Assembly (NCBI RefSeq): GCF_013265555.1
Contig: NZ_CP041345.1
Span: forward strand, 2,588,581-2,652,580
DNA length: 64,000 nt
Direction of reading: 5' to 3'
Source of the DNA: Tenuifilum thalassicum
GTDB lineage: Bacteria > Bacteroidota > Bacteroidia > Bacteroidales > Tenuifilaceae
Both the position numbers and the translations under genes were made by a program. Shown piece after piece: positions 40,960 through 51,035 of this stretch. Below the pieces are notes generated by a model. That model did not search any database. It saw only the letters and a program-made list of their open reading frames with translations, and was not told the origin of the DNA. Position 1 is the first letter of the stretch, and each line of letters begins with the position of its first letter.

Positions 40960-42198
40960 ATGGCTATTCCTTCAAAGTTTAAAGTGTTTACTAACAGGAT
41001 TTTTGGTAATTTTAAAAATACCGAAACTGTTGAAGCAACCCGTCAGGCACTTGAAAAAGAATACGATGAGTTTAACGATTTTCAAAACTCGGACGAGTTA
41101 AAGCGCTATTTAGAACTAGAAGAATGGGTAAAATCTGGTGAACATAAAAAGGTTAAGGCAGAGCTATCTCGCTTAACATTCAAAAACTCCGAAGAGCAAA
41201 AAACCGAAAAAGAATTCAAAAAACTTTCTAAATCGAAATCGGTTAAGAAATTCCTTAAAAACAACGGACCCGAAACCCCAGAAGTAAAGCGTTATCTTGA
41301 TTTAAAGAAAACTGTTGAATCCGACGAGTTCAAAAAAAGGAAAAGTTACCTGCTTTCAAAAAACAAGTTTGAACAATCCGAAGCCTATACAAAGCTTAAA
41401 GAATATAATGAGTTAAAGCAGTCCGATAGAATCAAATGGTACTTTTCCCTTTTGAAGGATAGCAAAAAGTTTGACGAGTTTCGCAGATGGAGTCTTGAGT
41501 TTTACGACGATTTTGACTCAAATAACATCGACTCCCAGAAATGGTTGACTAAATTTTTCTGGGGTGATGCGCTTCTTAACAAAAACTATTCTTTCTCAAA
41601 CGACTTACAAAATTACACCGACAAAAATTTTGAGATTGAGAACAGTATTCTCAGGATTGTCACCCGTAAGGAAACATCAGAGGGTATAGCCTGGGATAAA
41701 AAATTTGGGTTTGTTCCTAAAAACTTTCATTACACTTCTGGAGTGATTAACACTGGACATGTGCTCAGATTAAAGGAAGGAAAAGTTGAAGCAAAGGTTC
41801 GCGTTTCATGTAACCCAGGAGTTACTCATGCCTTTTACTTGGTTGGAAATACAGTGCTTCCTGAAATTGATGTGTTTATTAAAACCGATAGCAATCCCTT
41901 TTCGCTAGCTGGTGCATACTTTACCCCAAAAGGTAATGGAAAAATATCAAAATCCATTAGCAAAATTGGCGGAGTAAAATGCAACCAAGAGTTTTACATT
42001 TTAGGTGTTGAGTGGAACAAGAACAACATAGTTTGGAGTATTAATGGAACTCCTTACAAGGTAGAAAAAAACACCACGCCCGACATCCCAATGTACCTTG
42101 TATTAGCTTCAAGTGTAAACAGTAAAGTTGACGACTCAAGTTTACCTGCTCATTTTGAAATTGACTGGGTACGTTGCTATTTGCCACAACAACTTTAG
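40960..42198 (+). CDS. Cytoplasmic GH16-fold protein with N-terminal helical repeats
   Basis: 412 residues, no signal peptide or membrane helix. Residues about 20-180 are charged helical repeats of roughly 25-35 residues, each with a pattern such as SDELKRYLELEEWVKS, TPEVKRYLDLKKTVES and SEAYTKLKEYNELKQS. Residues about 185-410 look like a concanavalin-type GH16 beta-sandwich (SNNIDSQKWLTKFF at the start, HFEIDWVRCYLP at the end). The GH16 catalytic pattern ExDxxE reads E302-I-D304-V-F-I307, so the second catalytic Glu is missing. A binding role is more likely than hydrolysis. The partner is probably SiaC-like protein upstream. Confidence 0.65.
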   Translation: MAIPSKFKVFTNRIFGNFKNTETVEATRQALEKEYDEFNDFQNSDELKRYLELEEWVKSGEHKKVKAELSRLTFKNSEEQKTEKEFKKLSKSKSVKKFLKNNGPETPEVKRYLDLKKTVESDEFKKRKSYLLSKNKFEQSEAYTKLKEYNELKQSDRIKWYFSLLKDSKKFDEFRRWSLEFYDDFDSNNIDSQKWLTKFFWGDALLNKNYSFSNDLQNYTDKNFEIENSILRIVTRKETSEGIAWDKKFGFVPKNFHYTSGVINTGHVLRLKEGKVEAKVRVSCNPGVTHAFYLVGNTVLPEIDVFIKTDSNPFSLAGAYFTPKGNGKISKSISKIGGVKCNQEFYILGVEWNKNNIVWSINGTPYKVEKNTTPDIPMYLVLASSVNSKVDDSSLPAHFEIDWVRCYLPQQL

Positions 42199-42201
42199 CC
42201 C

Positions 42202-42975
42202 CTATACCCTACCTGCCACAACCTGCATCTTTGTTATATAGTCCTCGTTATATGTGAATGAGGAATCAAAATCCCACACCCATTCTTGCACTTCGGAAAG
42301 CCCCGATAAATCAACATAAACGACAGGGCGACTAAATGCCAATTTGCCATCGCTATCAAAGTATTCTTCCATTATATCAGAAATCAACAATGATTTCCCA
42401 TTTGGCAAACTTTCTATATGTTTATTCTGTATACTGTTAGCTATTTCAATGCTTTGCCAGTCTGTTATAAGCTTTTTGTTTCGAAGAAACTCGATTGGAA
42501 TATCACTCAGCTGGCTCAAAAGGTTAAGCGATATTACCATATCAGCATTAAAAACAGCGGGCTTACACTTTTCAACTATATTTATTAGAGTAAAGAAGGA
42601 AACATCTTTAAGCTTTGAATCGGTTAGCTTGCTCACTAAACCGCCTGTTAGGTCCTTTGTAACAAACTCAACCTGGTTGTTGCTAGCATACTTTTTAACT
42701 ACTTCGGCAGGATGAGCAATATCTACAAGAGTAAGTTTAATCCCTAAATCCAAAACTTTTTCAGTAGGGAAATCTAAAAGATAACCGCTCCCAAGCACAC
42801 AAATGCTTTTTGGAGAAAGACTCCGAACCTTTTGCAGAATAAATTCTTTGGTATTATTTAAATGCCTATCCCACCCCTCTTTCTCTCTAAGATATCGCCT
42901 GTAAACCCCAAGTTGCCCAGAATATAGCCCCAGTTGTTTTTGCCTAATACTTTTTCTAAACCTACTAAAAACCAT
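42202..42975 (-). CDS. Conserved hypothetical protein, methyltransferase-like fold
   Basis: 257 residues. The segment SICVLGSGYLLDFPTEKVLD with LTLVDIAHPAEVV further on resembles motifs I and II of SAM-dependent Rossmann methyltransferases, and MVISLNLLSQLSDIPIEFL occupies the place of motif IV. No substrate can be suggested. It starts 6 nt after lepA on the same strand and is convergent with the GH16-like gene, whose stop is 3 bases away. I know similar proteins only as uncharacterised. Confidence 0.6.
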   Translation of the reverse strand: MVFSRFRKSIRQKQLGLYSGQLGVYRRYLREKEGWDRHLNNTKEFILQKVRSLSPKSICVLGSGYLLDFPTEKVLDLGIKLTLVDIAHPAEVVKKYASNNQVEFVTKDLTGGLVSKLTDSKLKDVSFFTLINIVEKCKPAVFNADMVISLNLLSQLSDIPIEFLRNKKLITDWQSIEIANSIQNKHIESLPNGKSLLISDIMEEYFDSDGKLAFSRPVVYVDLSGLSEVQEWVWDFDSSFTYNEDYITKMQVVAGRV

Positions 42976-42981
42976 ACCCAG

Positions 42982-44769
42982 TTAATCCATCTTAAGAACA
43001 GCCAAGAACGCTTGCTGAGGCACCTCAACAGTACCAATTTGGCGCATACGCTTTTTACCTTTTTTCTGTTTCTCCAACAGCTTACGCTTACGGGTTATAT
43101 CACCTCCATAACATTTGGCAGTTACATCTTTTCGAACAGCCTTTACTGTTTCACGTGCAATAATCTTTGAACCAATAGCGGCCTGAATGGCAATATCAAA
43201 TTGCTGGCGAGGAATTAGCTCTTTAAGTTTTTCACACATTCTACGGCCAAATTCGTATGCATTATCGTTATGAATTAGCGAGGAAAGGGCATCTACACCT
43301 TCGCCATTAAGCAGAATATCTAGCTTAACTAGTCGAGCCTCTTGGTAGCCATCTACAACATAATCGAAAGATGCGTAGCCACGTGATATAGACTTTAGCT
43401 TATCGTAAAAATCGAAAACAATTTCGCTAAGAGGCAACCTAAAGGAAAGTTCAACCCTATCGGATGTCAGAAATACCTGATTTTTCAACACTCCACGTTT
43501 ATCAATACAGAGCTTAATAACAGCCCCAAGATATTCCGATTTTGTAATAATTTGTGCAGCGATTACAGGTTCTTCAATGTAATCAATCATGGTTGGTGCA
43601 GGCAATCCACTTGGATTGTGGACTTCTATCACCTCACCCTTTGTGGTATGTACAAGATATGGAACGTTTGGTACAGTGGTAATAACATCCATATTAAACT
43701 CCCTGTATAAACGTTCCTGGACTATTTCCATATGAAGCAGCCCTAGGAAACCGCATCGGAAGCCAAAACCAAGAGCCAACGACGATTCAGGCTCAAAGGT
43801 TATAGAAGCATCGTTCAGCTTTAGCTTCTCAAGCGAAGCTCTCAAATCTTCATACTCATCGGCATCAACAGGATAAAGCCCGGCAAAAAGCATGGGTTTT
43901 ACATCTTCAAATCCAGCTATAGCCTTTTCGCATGGTTTATTAACATGAGTTATTGTATCACCAACTTTAACTTCGCTTGAATCTTTAATCCCCGAAATGA
44001 TATAACCAACATCACCAGCACTTATAGAATCGCGAGGAATCATTTTTAAACGCAGAATGCCCACCTCGTCGGCTTCATACTCCATTCCGGTATTAAAGAA
44101 CTTCACCTTATCGCCCTTTCGGATTGTACCATTAAATACCTTAAAGTAAGCGATAATGCCACGAAAAGAGTTGAAAACCGAGTCAAAAATCAGGGCTTGC
44201 AAAGGGGCATTAGGATCGCCAGCTGGAGGTTTAATGCGGGTAACAATTGCGTCAAGCACTTCCTCAACACCCTGGCCAGTTTTTGCGCTTACCGCTAAAA
44301 TCTCCTCAGGCTTACAACCAATTAAATCAACAATCTGGTCCTTAACTTCATCAACCATAGCGGCATCCATATCTATCTTGTTAATCACAGGAATGATTTC
44401 CAAATCGTGATTTAATGCAAGATATAGGTTTGATATGGTTTGAGCCTGTATTCCTTGAGTTGCATCAACAACAAGAAGAGCGCCCTCGCACGATGCAATT
44501 GCACGTGAAACCTCGTACGAGAAATCGACATGGCCTGGTGTATCAATAAGGTTTAGCTTATATGGCTTGCCCTGATAGGTATATTCCATTTGGATGGCAT
44601 GGCTCTTTATAGTTATCCCTTTCTCCCGTTCAAGATCCATACTATCAAGCACCTGCTCTTGAAACTCTCTATCAGTTAGCGTATTGGTTAACTGTAATAG
44701 TCTATCCGCTAACGTACTCTTCCCGTGATCGATATGAGCTATTATGCAGAAATTTCTAATGTTCTCCAT
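42982..44769 (-). CDS. lepA: Elongation factor 4 (LepA)
   Basis: 595 residues, standard length. GTPase motifs: [13 protein letters not shown] near residue 11, [15 protein letters not shown] and NKIDM. The EF-G-like domains follow, with [16 protein letters not shown]-type sequence (here [20 protein letters not shown]) and the LepA-specific C-terminal domain with [20 protein letters not shown] and [10 protein letters not shown]. It affects ribosome translocation and 30S assembly. The methyltransferase-like gene follows closely; a promoter candidate lies 23 nt upstream. Confidence 0.97.
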   Translation of the reverse strand: MENIRNFCIIAHIDHGKSTLADRLLQLTNTLTDREFQEQVLDSMDLEREKGITIKSHAIQMEYTYQGKPYKLNLIDTPGHVDFSYEVSRAIASCEGALLVVDATQGIQAQTISNLYLALNHDLEIIPVINKIDMDAAMVDEVKDQIVDLIGCKPEEILAVSAKTGQGVEEVLDAIVTRIKPPAGDPNAPLQALIFDSVFNSFRGIIAYFKVFNGTIRKGDKVKFFNTGMEYEADEVGILRLKMIPRDSISAGDVGYIISGIKDSSEVKVGDTITHVNKPCEKAIAGFEDVKPMLFAGLYPVDADEYEDLRASLEKLKLNDASITFEPESSLALGFGFRCGFLGLLHMEIVQERLYREFNMDVITTVPNVPYLVHTTKGEVIEVHNPSGLPAPTMIDYIEEPVIAAQIITKSEYLGAVIKLCIDKRGVLKNQVFLTSDRVELSFRLPLSEIVFDFYDKLKSISRGYASFDYVVDGYQEARLVKLDILLNGEGVDALSSLIHNDNAYEFGRRMCEKLKELIPRQQFDIAIQAAIGSKIIARETVKAVRKDVTAKCYGGDITRKRKLLEKQKKGKKRMRQIGTVEVPQQAFLAVLKMD

Positions 44770-44791
44770 CCTATTCAGTTCTAATGAACTG

Positions 44792-44799
44792 CAAAGATA
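44792..44799 (-). promoter_or_regulatory. Candidate lepA promoter -7 element (TATCTTTG)
   Basis: Perfect TAnnTTTG on the minus strand, 22 nt before the lepA ATG. Confidence 0.48.
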
Positions 44800-45003
44800 C
44801 TTAAAAGTTGTATATCAGCGAAGTGTTGTTTTATTGTTATGCCCTAAAAAATGCCTTTTAAATTAAATGGACATCATATAGTTTTTCTGTTGTTTTTGTA
44901 CTAGGGTTATTATTATAAGAAAATTTGAAAAAATTCGGCAAATATGCACCAAGTTGTAAAACTCTCACTATTTTTATAGTTTGAGGAAAAATTAATAAAT
45001 GAC

Positions 45004-46473
45004 ATGGAAATTGTATTTCTTCTTTTAGGCCTGATTATAGGTGCATCAGTATCGTACCTACTGTTTAAAAGCAAAACTGCCGATACCAAAGAGTTAACTC
45101 AGAAGGTTGTATCGCTAACCGAGATGCTTAACAAGAAGCAGGTTGACCTAGAAGTGGCAAACGACAGATTTAAACGCGCCGAAGAAGATTTAATTCAGCT
45201 AAATAGGACATTAACACAGCGCCAAGAGGAAATAATTGTCCTATCGAACAAGGTCGCATCCTTTGAAGAGTCTCTTAGAAATGCACATCAACAAATAAAT
45301 GAGCAGAAAGCAGAGATAGAAAATCTTAGAGCTGTAATTGAAGCCAAACAAAAAGACCTAGAACAAGCACGTTACAGGGTAGTTGAGCTTGAAAAGGAGA
45401 ACAAGTACTTAAATGAGTCGCTTGAGAAACAAAAAAAGGACTTAAAAGAAATTGGCAATCAGTTTACTAAAGAGTTCAAGCTATTAGCCGATCAAATACT
45501 TGAAGATAAATCGCAACGATTTACCAAAATCAACAAGGAAACAATTGACAGCCTACTGAAGCCGCTCGACGAGAACATCAAACAATTTCAGAAACAGGTT
45601 CAAGAAGTTTACGAGAAGGAGAGCAAGGAGCGTTTTTCGCTTGGCGAAAAAGTTAAGGAACTAAGTGAGCTAAACAAGGCCATTAGTCAGGAGGCCAAAA
45701 ACCTTACCGAGGCGTTGAAAGGCCAGGTAAAAACTCAAGGGAACTGGGGAGAAATGATACTTGAATCGATTCTCTCAAAATCGGGGTTGGTTAAAGACAG
45801 GGAGTATACTGTACAGGAATCGCTAACAAACGAGGATGGTAAGCGTTTTCAACCCGACGTAATAATCAAATACCCCGATAATCGAAAAGTGATTATCGAT
45901 TCAAAAGTGTCACTAGTAGCCTATGAGCGATATAGCTCAGCGTCGACACCATCCGAACAGCAATCGGCACTTAACGACCTAATTGTTTCAATCAAAAGGC
46001 ATGTAGATGGTTTGTCGAGCAAAAACTACTCCGATTTAGTTGATTCCCTTGATTTTGTCATGATGTTTATCCCCATAGAGCCTGCCTACATGGTAGCCAT
46101 GGAGCACGACCCAAGCATCTGGAACTACGCCTACGACAAACGAGTGTTACTAATAAGCCCAACAAACCTTATTGCTGCCCTCAAATTAATATACGATCTT
46201 TGGCAAAGAGAGTATCGAAATAGAAACGCAGAAGAGATTGCCAAACGGGGAGGTCTCCTCTACGATAAATTTGCAAACTTTTTGACAAATTTCAGACAAA
46301 TTGGCGACAGCATAGGAAGGGCGCAGAAGACTTACGATGCGGCACTTGGCCAGCTATCTAACGGAAGGGGGAACCTAATAACGCAAGCCGACCAGCTTAG
46401 AAAGTTGGGTGCTAAAACGAAAAATAGAATTCCAGAAGATTTCTTGCAAAACGAGAATGAACTTGAAGAATAG
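45004..46473 (+). CDS. rmuC: DNA recombination protein RmuC
   Basis: 489 residues. An N-terminal hydrophobic anchor (about 2-20) is followed by a long coiled coil (about 25-210, heptads rich in Glu, Lys and Leu). The C-terminal RmuC nuclease-like domain covers about 235-440: QGNWGEMILESILSKSGL, VIIDSKVSLVAYERYSSA and FVMMFIPIEPAYMVAMEHD are hallmark stretches. It limits inversions at short inverted repeats. It is alone on its transcript, divergent from lepA. Confidence 0.94.
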   Translation: MEIVFLLLGLIIGASVSYLLFKSKTADTKELTQKVVSLTEMLNKKQVDLEVANDRFKRAEEDLIQLNRTLTQRQEEIIVLSNKVASFEESLRNAHQQINEQKAEIENLRAVIEAKQKDLEQARYRVVELEKENKYLNESLEKQKKDLKEIGNQFTKEFKLLADQILEDKSQRFTKINKETIDSLLKPLDENIKQFQKQVQEVYEKESKERFSLGEKVKELSELNKAISQEAKNLTEALKGQVKTQGNWGEMILESILSKSGLVKDREYTVQESLTNEDGKRFQPDVIIKYPDNRKVIIDSKVSLVAYERYSSASTPSEQQSALNDLIVSIKRHVDGLSSKNYSDLVDSLDFVMMFIPIEPAYMVAMEHDPSIWNYAYDKRVLLISPTNLIAALKLIYDLWQREYRNRNAEEIAKRGGLLYDKFANFLTNFRQIGDSIGRAQKTYDAALGQLSNGRGNLITQADQLRKLGAKTKNRIPEDFLQNENELEE

Positions 46474-46539
46474 TTGAACTATTTTACTATAACACTCGTA
46501 ATAAGTTAAGAATTACAGATTCACTAAAATGCCTTTGCT

Positions 46540-47463
46540 ATGATTTCGGTTTGCATACCGGTTTATAATTTTGATGTTACCGAATTGGTTAATGAGCTAT
46601 TAGCTCAGGCCAATCGGATAAACTATCCTATTGAAATTCTTCTGTTTGACGATCATTCTCACAGCTATTTTCGTAAAAAAAATGAGCCGTTAGGTTTAAA
46701 TAGCAAGGTAAACTACTTAGAATTTGACTTTAACATAGGCCGATCAAAAATACGAAATCGTTTAGCGGATGTTGCTTCCGGACAATGGTTGCTCTTTTTA
46801 GATTGCGATGTAATGGTAGATGACCCAAATTACCTAAAACGTTATATCGACAACTTACCAAATGCAAAAGTAATTTGCGGAGGCCGAAAGTATGGTCCAA
46901 AACCATTCAGGCCAGAACTGCTTCTTAGATGGAAGTATGGTGTTTACCGAGAATGCAAATCGGCCTACATTAGGCAGATGACTCCTTACAGCTCTTTTAT
47001 AAGCGGCAACTTTGTTATTGAAACCGAAACTTTTCAAAACATTCGTTTCAACGAGGAACTATCTGGTTATGGGCACGAGGATACTCTTTTGGGAATTGAC
47101 CTAAAGAGGAATCAAGTAGATATCCTTCATATCGACAACCCAACCATTCATATGGGACTTGACAGTTGTAAAGAATTCATTGAAAAGACTGAGCAAGGGG
47201 TATCGAACCTGGCCAAAATACTTCAAATGACACCTTGTATGCGAAAGGAATTAGAAAAATCTATCACGCTATTAAAAGTTTTTCGTTTTTTGAGGATGAT
47301 AGGGCTTCTTTTACCACTTCGTTGGATTTCTAAGGTTTACACTCCATTCATACGACAGAATCTTTGCAGCAAACGTCCATCAATTCTTATAATGGACTTT
47401 TATAAGCTAACCATTCTTGCCAGGCTATACACAAAAGGTTGGCGAAAGATAAGCCAACCTTGA
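46540..47463 (+). CDS. Glycosyltransferase family 2
   Basis: 307 residues. The GT-A domain has ISVCIPVYNFDVTEL at the N-terminus, EILLFDDHSHSYF, the fold motif FNIGRSKIRNRLAD, and a DxD-like LLFLDCDVMVDD near residue 90. FISGNFVIET and GYGHEDTLLGIDL are typical of family 2 acceptor-side motifs (ED near residue 185). There is no clear transmembrane anchor apart from a hydrophobic patch near 252-265. The sugar is unknown. Its 3' end contains the hairpin that appears to terminate the convergent der gene. Confidence 0.88.
   Translation: MISVCIPVYNFDVTELVNELLAQANRINYPIEILLFDDHSHSYFRKKNEPLGLNSKVNYLEFDFNIGRSKIRNRLADVASGQWLLFLDCDVMVDDPNYLKRYIDNLPNAKVICGGRKYGPKPFRPELLLRWKYGVYRECKSAYIRQMTPYSSFISGNFVIETETFQNIRFNEELSGYGHEDTLLGIDLKRNQVDILHIDNPTIHMGLDSCKEFIEKTEQGVSNLAKILQMTPCMRKELEKSITLLKVFRFLRMIGLLLPLRWISKVYTPFIRQNLCSKRPSILIMDFYKLTILARLYTKGWRKISQP
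47435..47461 (-). terminator. Terminator for der embedded in the 3' end of the convergent gene
   Basis: AAGGTTGGC (47435-47443) and GCCAACCTT (47453-47461) form a perfect 9-bp stem with a 9-base loop. On the minus strand the stem is followed by TTTTG, so it can end the der transcript 24 nt past its stop, although it lies within the last codons of the glycosyltransferase gene. Confidence 0.55.
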
Positions 47464-47485
47464 AATCAAGTCAAAGTGATAATTT

Positions 47486-48793
47486 TTATTTTTCCCTGAA
47501 ATAAATCTGAATTGGTACCCCCGAAAAATTGAATCGTTCACGAAGCCTATTTTCCAAAAACCTTTTGTAGGGGTCTCTGACATACTGGGGCAGGTTGCAA
47601 AAGAACGCAAACTGAGGAGTACGAGTAGGGAGCTGAGTTGCATACTTTATTTTAACAAGTTTGCCCTTATAAATAGGCGGCTGTTTTATTTCAAGGGTCT
47701 CGTGTAAGAAATTGTTAAGTTCCGAAGTGGATACTCTTCTTTTCCTATTCTCGTACACCTGCATTGCCTCTTCAACCACTTTAAACACGCGCTGTTTGGT
47801 TAATGCCGATGCAAAGACAATTGGGATGTCGTTGAATGGTGCCAAACGCTCTTTAAGTAGTTCGGTGTATTCCTTCATAGTCTTGTTATCCTTCTCTACC
47901 AAGTCCCACTTGTTAACAACCAGAACAACACCCTTTTTATTTCTAACGATTAAACTAAAAATATTCATATCCTGTCGTTCTAGCCCCTGGGTAGCATCAA
48001 TCAGCAGCAGGCAAACATCGGAACTTTCAATGGCCCTAACTGAACGCATAACGGAGTAAAACTCGAGATCTTCCTTTACCCTGTTTTTTCGACGAAGGCC
48101 AGCCGTATCAACTATAATGAATTCGTGACCGAACTTTCGATAATGAGTATCAATTGCATCGCGAGTTGTACCAGCAATAGGTGTAACAATATTTCTTTCC
48201 TCACCTATAAAGGTGTTTATAAGGGAAGATTTACCAACATTTGGTCGTCCAACAACGGCAATACGTGGAATTCCTTCTGCATCATCCGTTTCCGGTGTTT
48301 CATCAAAATGTTTGATCACCTCATCAAGCAAATCGCCAGTTCCAGAACCATTTATTGATGAAACGCACCAAGGATCGCCCAAACCTAAGCTGTAAAACTC
48401 TGCAGCCTGCATGCGGATATTGTTATTATCAACTTTATTGGCAACCAGGTAAACTGGCTTTTGTGTTCTACGAAGAATATCTGCAACAGCCTCATCCATA
48501 TCGGTTATTCCCTCCTGCGCATCTACTAGGAAGGTTATAACATCGGCCTCATCAACAGCTAGTAGTACCTGTTTGCGAATCTCTTCCTCAAAAATATCGT
48601 CGGAATTTTCCACCCAGCCACCAGTATCGATAACTGAGAACTCCACTCCGTTCCAATCGCTTTTACCATAAATTCTATCGCGTGTAACACCTGCAATTTC
48701 ATCGACTATTGCATGACGCTTTCCGACCAATCGATTAAAGAATGTAGATTTACCAACGTTTGGCCTACCTACTATTGCAACCAAGTTTCCCAT
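47486..48793 (-). CDS. der: Ribosome biogenesis GTPase Der (EngA)
   Basis: 435 residues. Two tandem GTPase domains, each with GRPNVGKS (near residues 9 and 184), DTGGW and DTAGLRRK G3 motifs, and NKVD and NKWD G4 motifs, followed by a C-terminal KH-like domain. This double-GTPase layout is unique to Der, needed for 50S assembly. It is third in the operon rluB-type synthase, era, der (30 nt after era). Confidence 0.97.
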   Translation of the reverse strand: MGNLVAIVGRPNVGKSTFFNRLVGKRHAIVDEIAGVTRDRIYGKSDWNGVEFSVIDTGGWVENSDDIFEEEIRKQVLLAVDEADVITFLVDAQEGITDMDEAVADILRRTQKPVYLVANKVDNNNIRMQAAEFYSLGLGDPWCVSSINGSGTGDLLDEVIKHFDETPETDDAEGIPRIAVVGRPNVGKSSLINTFIGEERNIVTPIAGTTRDAIDTHYRKFGHEFIIVDTAGLRRKNRVKEDLEFYSVMRSVRAIESSDVCLLLIDATQGLERQDMNIFSLIVRNKKGVVLVVNKWDLVEKDNKTMKEYTELLKERLAPFNDIPIVFASALTKQRVFKVVEEAMQVYENRKRRVSTSELNNFLHETLEIKQPPIYKGKLVKIKYATQLPTRTPQFAFFCNLPQYVRDPYKRFLENRLRERFNFSGVPIQIYFREK

Positions 48794-48823
48794 TGGGTAT
48801 CGTATTTTAAATTAACAAAACAT

Positions 48824-49705
48824 CTAAATTGGATAGCCAAAGCGTTTTAGCTTAGTCTCGCTATTGCGCCAGTTGGGGTCAACCTTCACATATAGCTCCA
48901 AGAAAACTTTTTTCCCAAGAAAACTTTCCAAATCAAGTCGAGCCTCGGTGCCAACCCTTTTAAGCATCTTTCCTTGACTTCCAATGATTATTGATTTTTG
49001 CGACTCCCTATCAACATAAATAATTGCTCGAATCCTGTCAATAGTTTCCGACTCCTTGTACTCCTCTATATCAATTTCAACAGAGTAAGGGACCTCTTTT
49101 TTGTAATGAAGCAAAATTTTTTCGCGAATTATTTCAGCAGCAAAAAAACGGAGTGTCTTATCTGTAAGGGTATCCTTTGGAAAATATTCAGGCCCTTCTG
49201 GCAATTTTTCTACAATGAGCTTAACTAGCTCGCTGGTGTTAAAGCCATGAAGTGCCGATATCGGCAACACTTGTGCCTTTGGCATCATCTGCTTCCACTC
49301 CTCAATAAGAAGGGCTACTTTCTCTTGAGTTGAAAGGTCCACCTTGTTTATGGCAAGAATAATAGGAATGTTAAGTTGCTGGAGCTTATCAAGGAACTCT
49401 TGATTTTTGTTTGGGGTCTCAACCGTGTCGGTAATATAAAGGATAACATCGGCATCCTCAAGAGCTGATTCAACAAACCTCATCATTGCAGACTGCAGTT
49501 TGTATGCTGGCTTAAGGATTCCAGGAGTGTCGGAATATATTATTTGGAAATCATCGCCATTAACTATGCCCATTATTCTATGGCGGGTGGTTTGCGCTTT
49601 ACTCGTAACAATTGAAAGCCGCTCGCCCACCAAGGCATTCATTAATGTGGATTTTCCAACATTTGGATTACCAATAATATTTACAAAACCCGATTTGTGT
49701 GGCAT
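48824..49705 (-). CDS. era: GTPase Era
   Basis: 293 residues. P-loop GNPNVGKST near residue 12, switch region TTRHRIMGIVNGDDFQIIYS, DTPGILKP G3 and NKVDLS G4. The C-terminal KH domain carries IIGSQGKMLKRVGTEAR. It binds 16S rRNA in 30S maturation. It lies between the pseudouridine synthase gene (15 nt upstream) and der (30 nt downstream), so three ribosome-assembly genes share a transcript. Confidence 0.97.
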   Translation of the reverse strand: MPHKSGFVNIIGNPNVGKSTLMNALVGERLSIVTSKAQTTRHRIMGIVNGDDFQIIYSDTPGILKPAYKLQSAMMRFVESALEDADVILYITDTVETPNKNQEFLDKLQQLNIPIILAINKVDLSTQEKVALLIEEWKQMMPKAQVLPISALHGFNTSELVKLIVEKLPEGPEYFPKDTLTDKTLRFFAAEIIREKILLHYKKEVPYSVEIDIEEYKESETIDRIRAIIYVDRESQKSIIIGSQGKMLKRVGTEARLDLESFLGKKVFLELYVKVDPNWRNSETKLKRFGYPI

Positions 49706-49720
49706 GTCAAAATAGTTTGA

Positions 49721-50920
49721 TTAGTAGAACCGATTCATTTTTAGCATATTGATTTCCTTTGATGTAAGGAAACGCCATTTACCACGGGGTAAGTTCTTTT
49801 TGGTGAGCCCTGCAAAGTACACCCTATCAAGCTTGTTAACCTTATAGCCCAACGACTCAAAGATACGTCGCACTACCCTATTCTGACCGCTATGAATTTC
49901 TATTCCAACCTCCGAACCATTTGAGCCATTTACATAATCAACAGCATCTACCTCAATCTTTTCTCCGTCGAGTTCTATACCATCAAGAATTTTTTCTAAG
50001 TCTTCAGGCCTAACCTTTCGGTTCAAACCAACATGATAGATTTTACGTTTTCTAAAACTAGGATGGGTTAACCTAGTTGTCAGATCTCCATCATTTGTTA
50101 GAAGTAGCACACCAGTACTATTACGATCTAATCGGCCAACAGGATAAACGCGCTCCTCACATGCACCTCTAATCAAATCCATCACAGTATGCTTAGCATG
50201 TGGGTCGTCAACAGTTGTAATATAATCCTTTGGTTTATTCAAAAGAATGTAAACCTTACGCTCGGCTGTAATCTTTTTTCCCTTAAAAAGCACCTCATCG
50301 TCGCGATGAACCTTTGTACCTAGCTCGGTGACAACCTTACCATTTACAGTCACTAAACCATTGGCAATGTGCTCATCGGCTTCACGGCGGCTGCAAATAC
50401 CAGAATTGGCAATAAAACGGTTCAAACGAATAAGACCATCGTCTTTGCTGGCTACTACCTTTTCGGCTTTGCTATTTTCTGCATTGTACTCATTACGCCT
50501 ATCATTGCTATAGCGTTTTGGTTTTAAATCCTTAGACGAGTTCTGTTTGCGGTCGTCACGGCCCCAAAATCCTGAGCGAGGAGAATTGCTTCGCCTCTCC
50601 TCATTTCGTTCAAATTTATCGCCACGGCCATCGTCATTTCTTTTCCATGAGCGAGGCTGATAGGCTTTTGGCTTATCATTTTCGGAATTTCTTTTTGCCT
50701 TAAAGGTGTTTCGATTGGTTGAGCGATTTGAGGGGCTTTCTCTACGATTGCTCTTTGAAAATTCATTGGTAGAATTATAATTCACCACCTCAGAACTTGA
50801 CCTTTTTTCCTTAACTGTTTTTACGGTTAACGTTCTGGGCTTGTAAACCCTGGCGGGTTCATCTGGGGCGTTACTCCGCTTCTCGCGTTTAACATCCCTT
50901 TTGGCATTCTCTTTCTTCAT
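49721..50920 (-). CDS. Pseudouridine synthase, RluB/RsuA family, with long basic N-terminus
   Basis: 399 residues. The first 155 residues are low-complexity and rich in Lys, Arg, Asn and Ser, with KPKAYQPRSWKRND-like stretches, and are probably disordered and RNA-binding. An S4 domain covers about 160-215 (GLIRLNRFIANSGICSRREA). The catalytic domain follows with GRLDRNSTGVLLLTNDGDL (catalytic Asp) and SGQNRVVRRIFESLG. The family acts on 23S or 16S rRNA; RluB is the likeliest equivalent. First gene of the era-der operon. Confidence 0.9.
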   Translation of the reverse strand: MKKENAKRDVKREKRSNAPDEPARVYKPRTLTVKTVKEKRSSSEVVNYNSTNEFSKSNRRESPSNRSTNRNTFKAKRNSENDKPKAYQPRSWKRNDDGRGDKFERNEERRSNSPRSGFWGRDDRKQNSSKDLKPKRYSNDRRNEYNAENSKAEKVVASKDDGLIRLNRFIANSGICSRREADEHIANGLVTVNGKVVTELGTKVHRDDEVLFKGKKITAERKVYILLNKPKDYITTVDDPHAKHTVMDLIRGACEERVYPVGRLDRNSTGVLLLTNDGDLTTRLTHPSFRKRKIYHVGLNRKVRPEDLEKILDGIELDGEKIEVDAVDYVNGSNGSEVGIEIHSGQNRVVRRIFESLGYKVNKLDRVYFAGLTKKNLPRGKWRFLTSKEINMLKMNRFY

Positions 50921-50973
50921 GTAAAAATCTATAAATTAATTTATTGGACTAACGCTTTAGTCGAATTTGCGTG

Positions 50974-50981
50974 CAAAGATA
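50974..50981 (-). promoter_or_regulatory. Candidate promoter of the rluB-type/era/der operon (TATCTTTG)
   Basis: Perfect TAnnTTTG on the minus strand, 53 nt upstream of the ATG at 50920. Confidence 0.45.
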
Positions 50982-51035
50982 CTAATAAAAATCTATTTAT
51001 TAGTTGTGAATGAATAATTTATGTTAAAGAGAGAA

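Noticed and set aside
40960-42198. Active GH16 glucanase
   Set aside because: No signal peptide and the second catalytic Glu of ExDxxE is Ile307.
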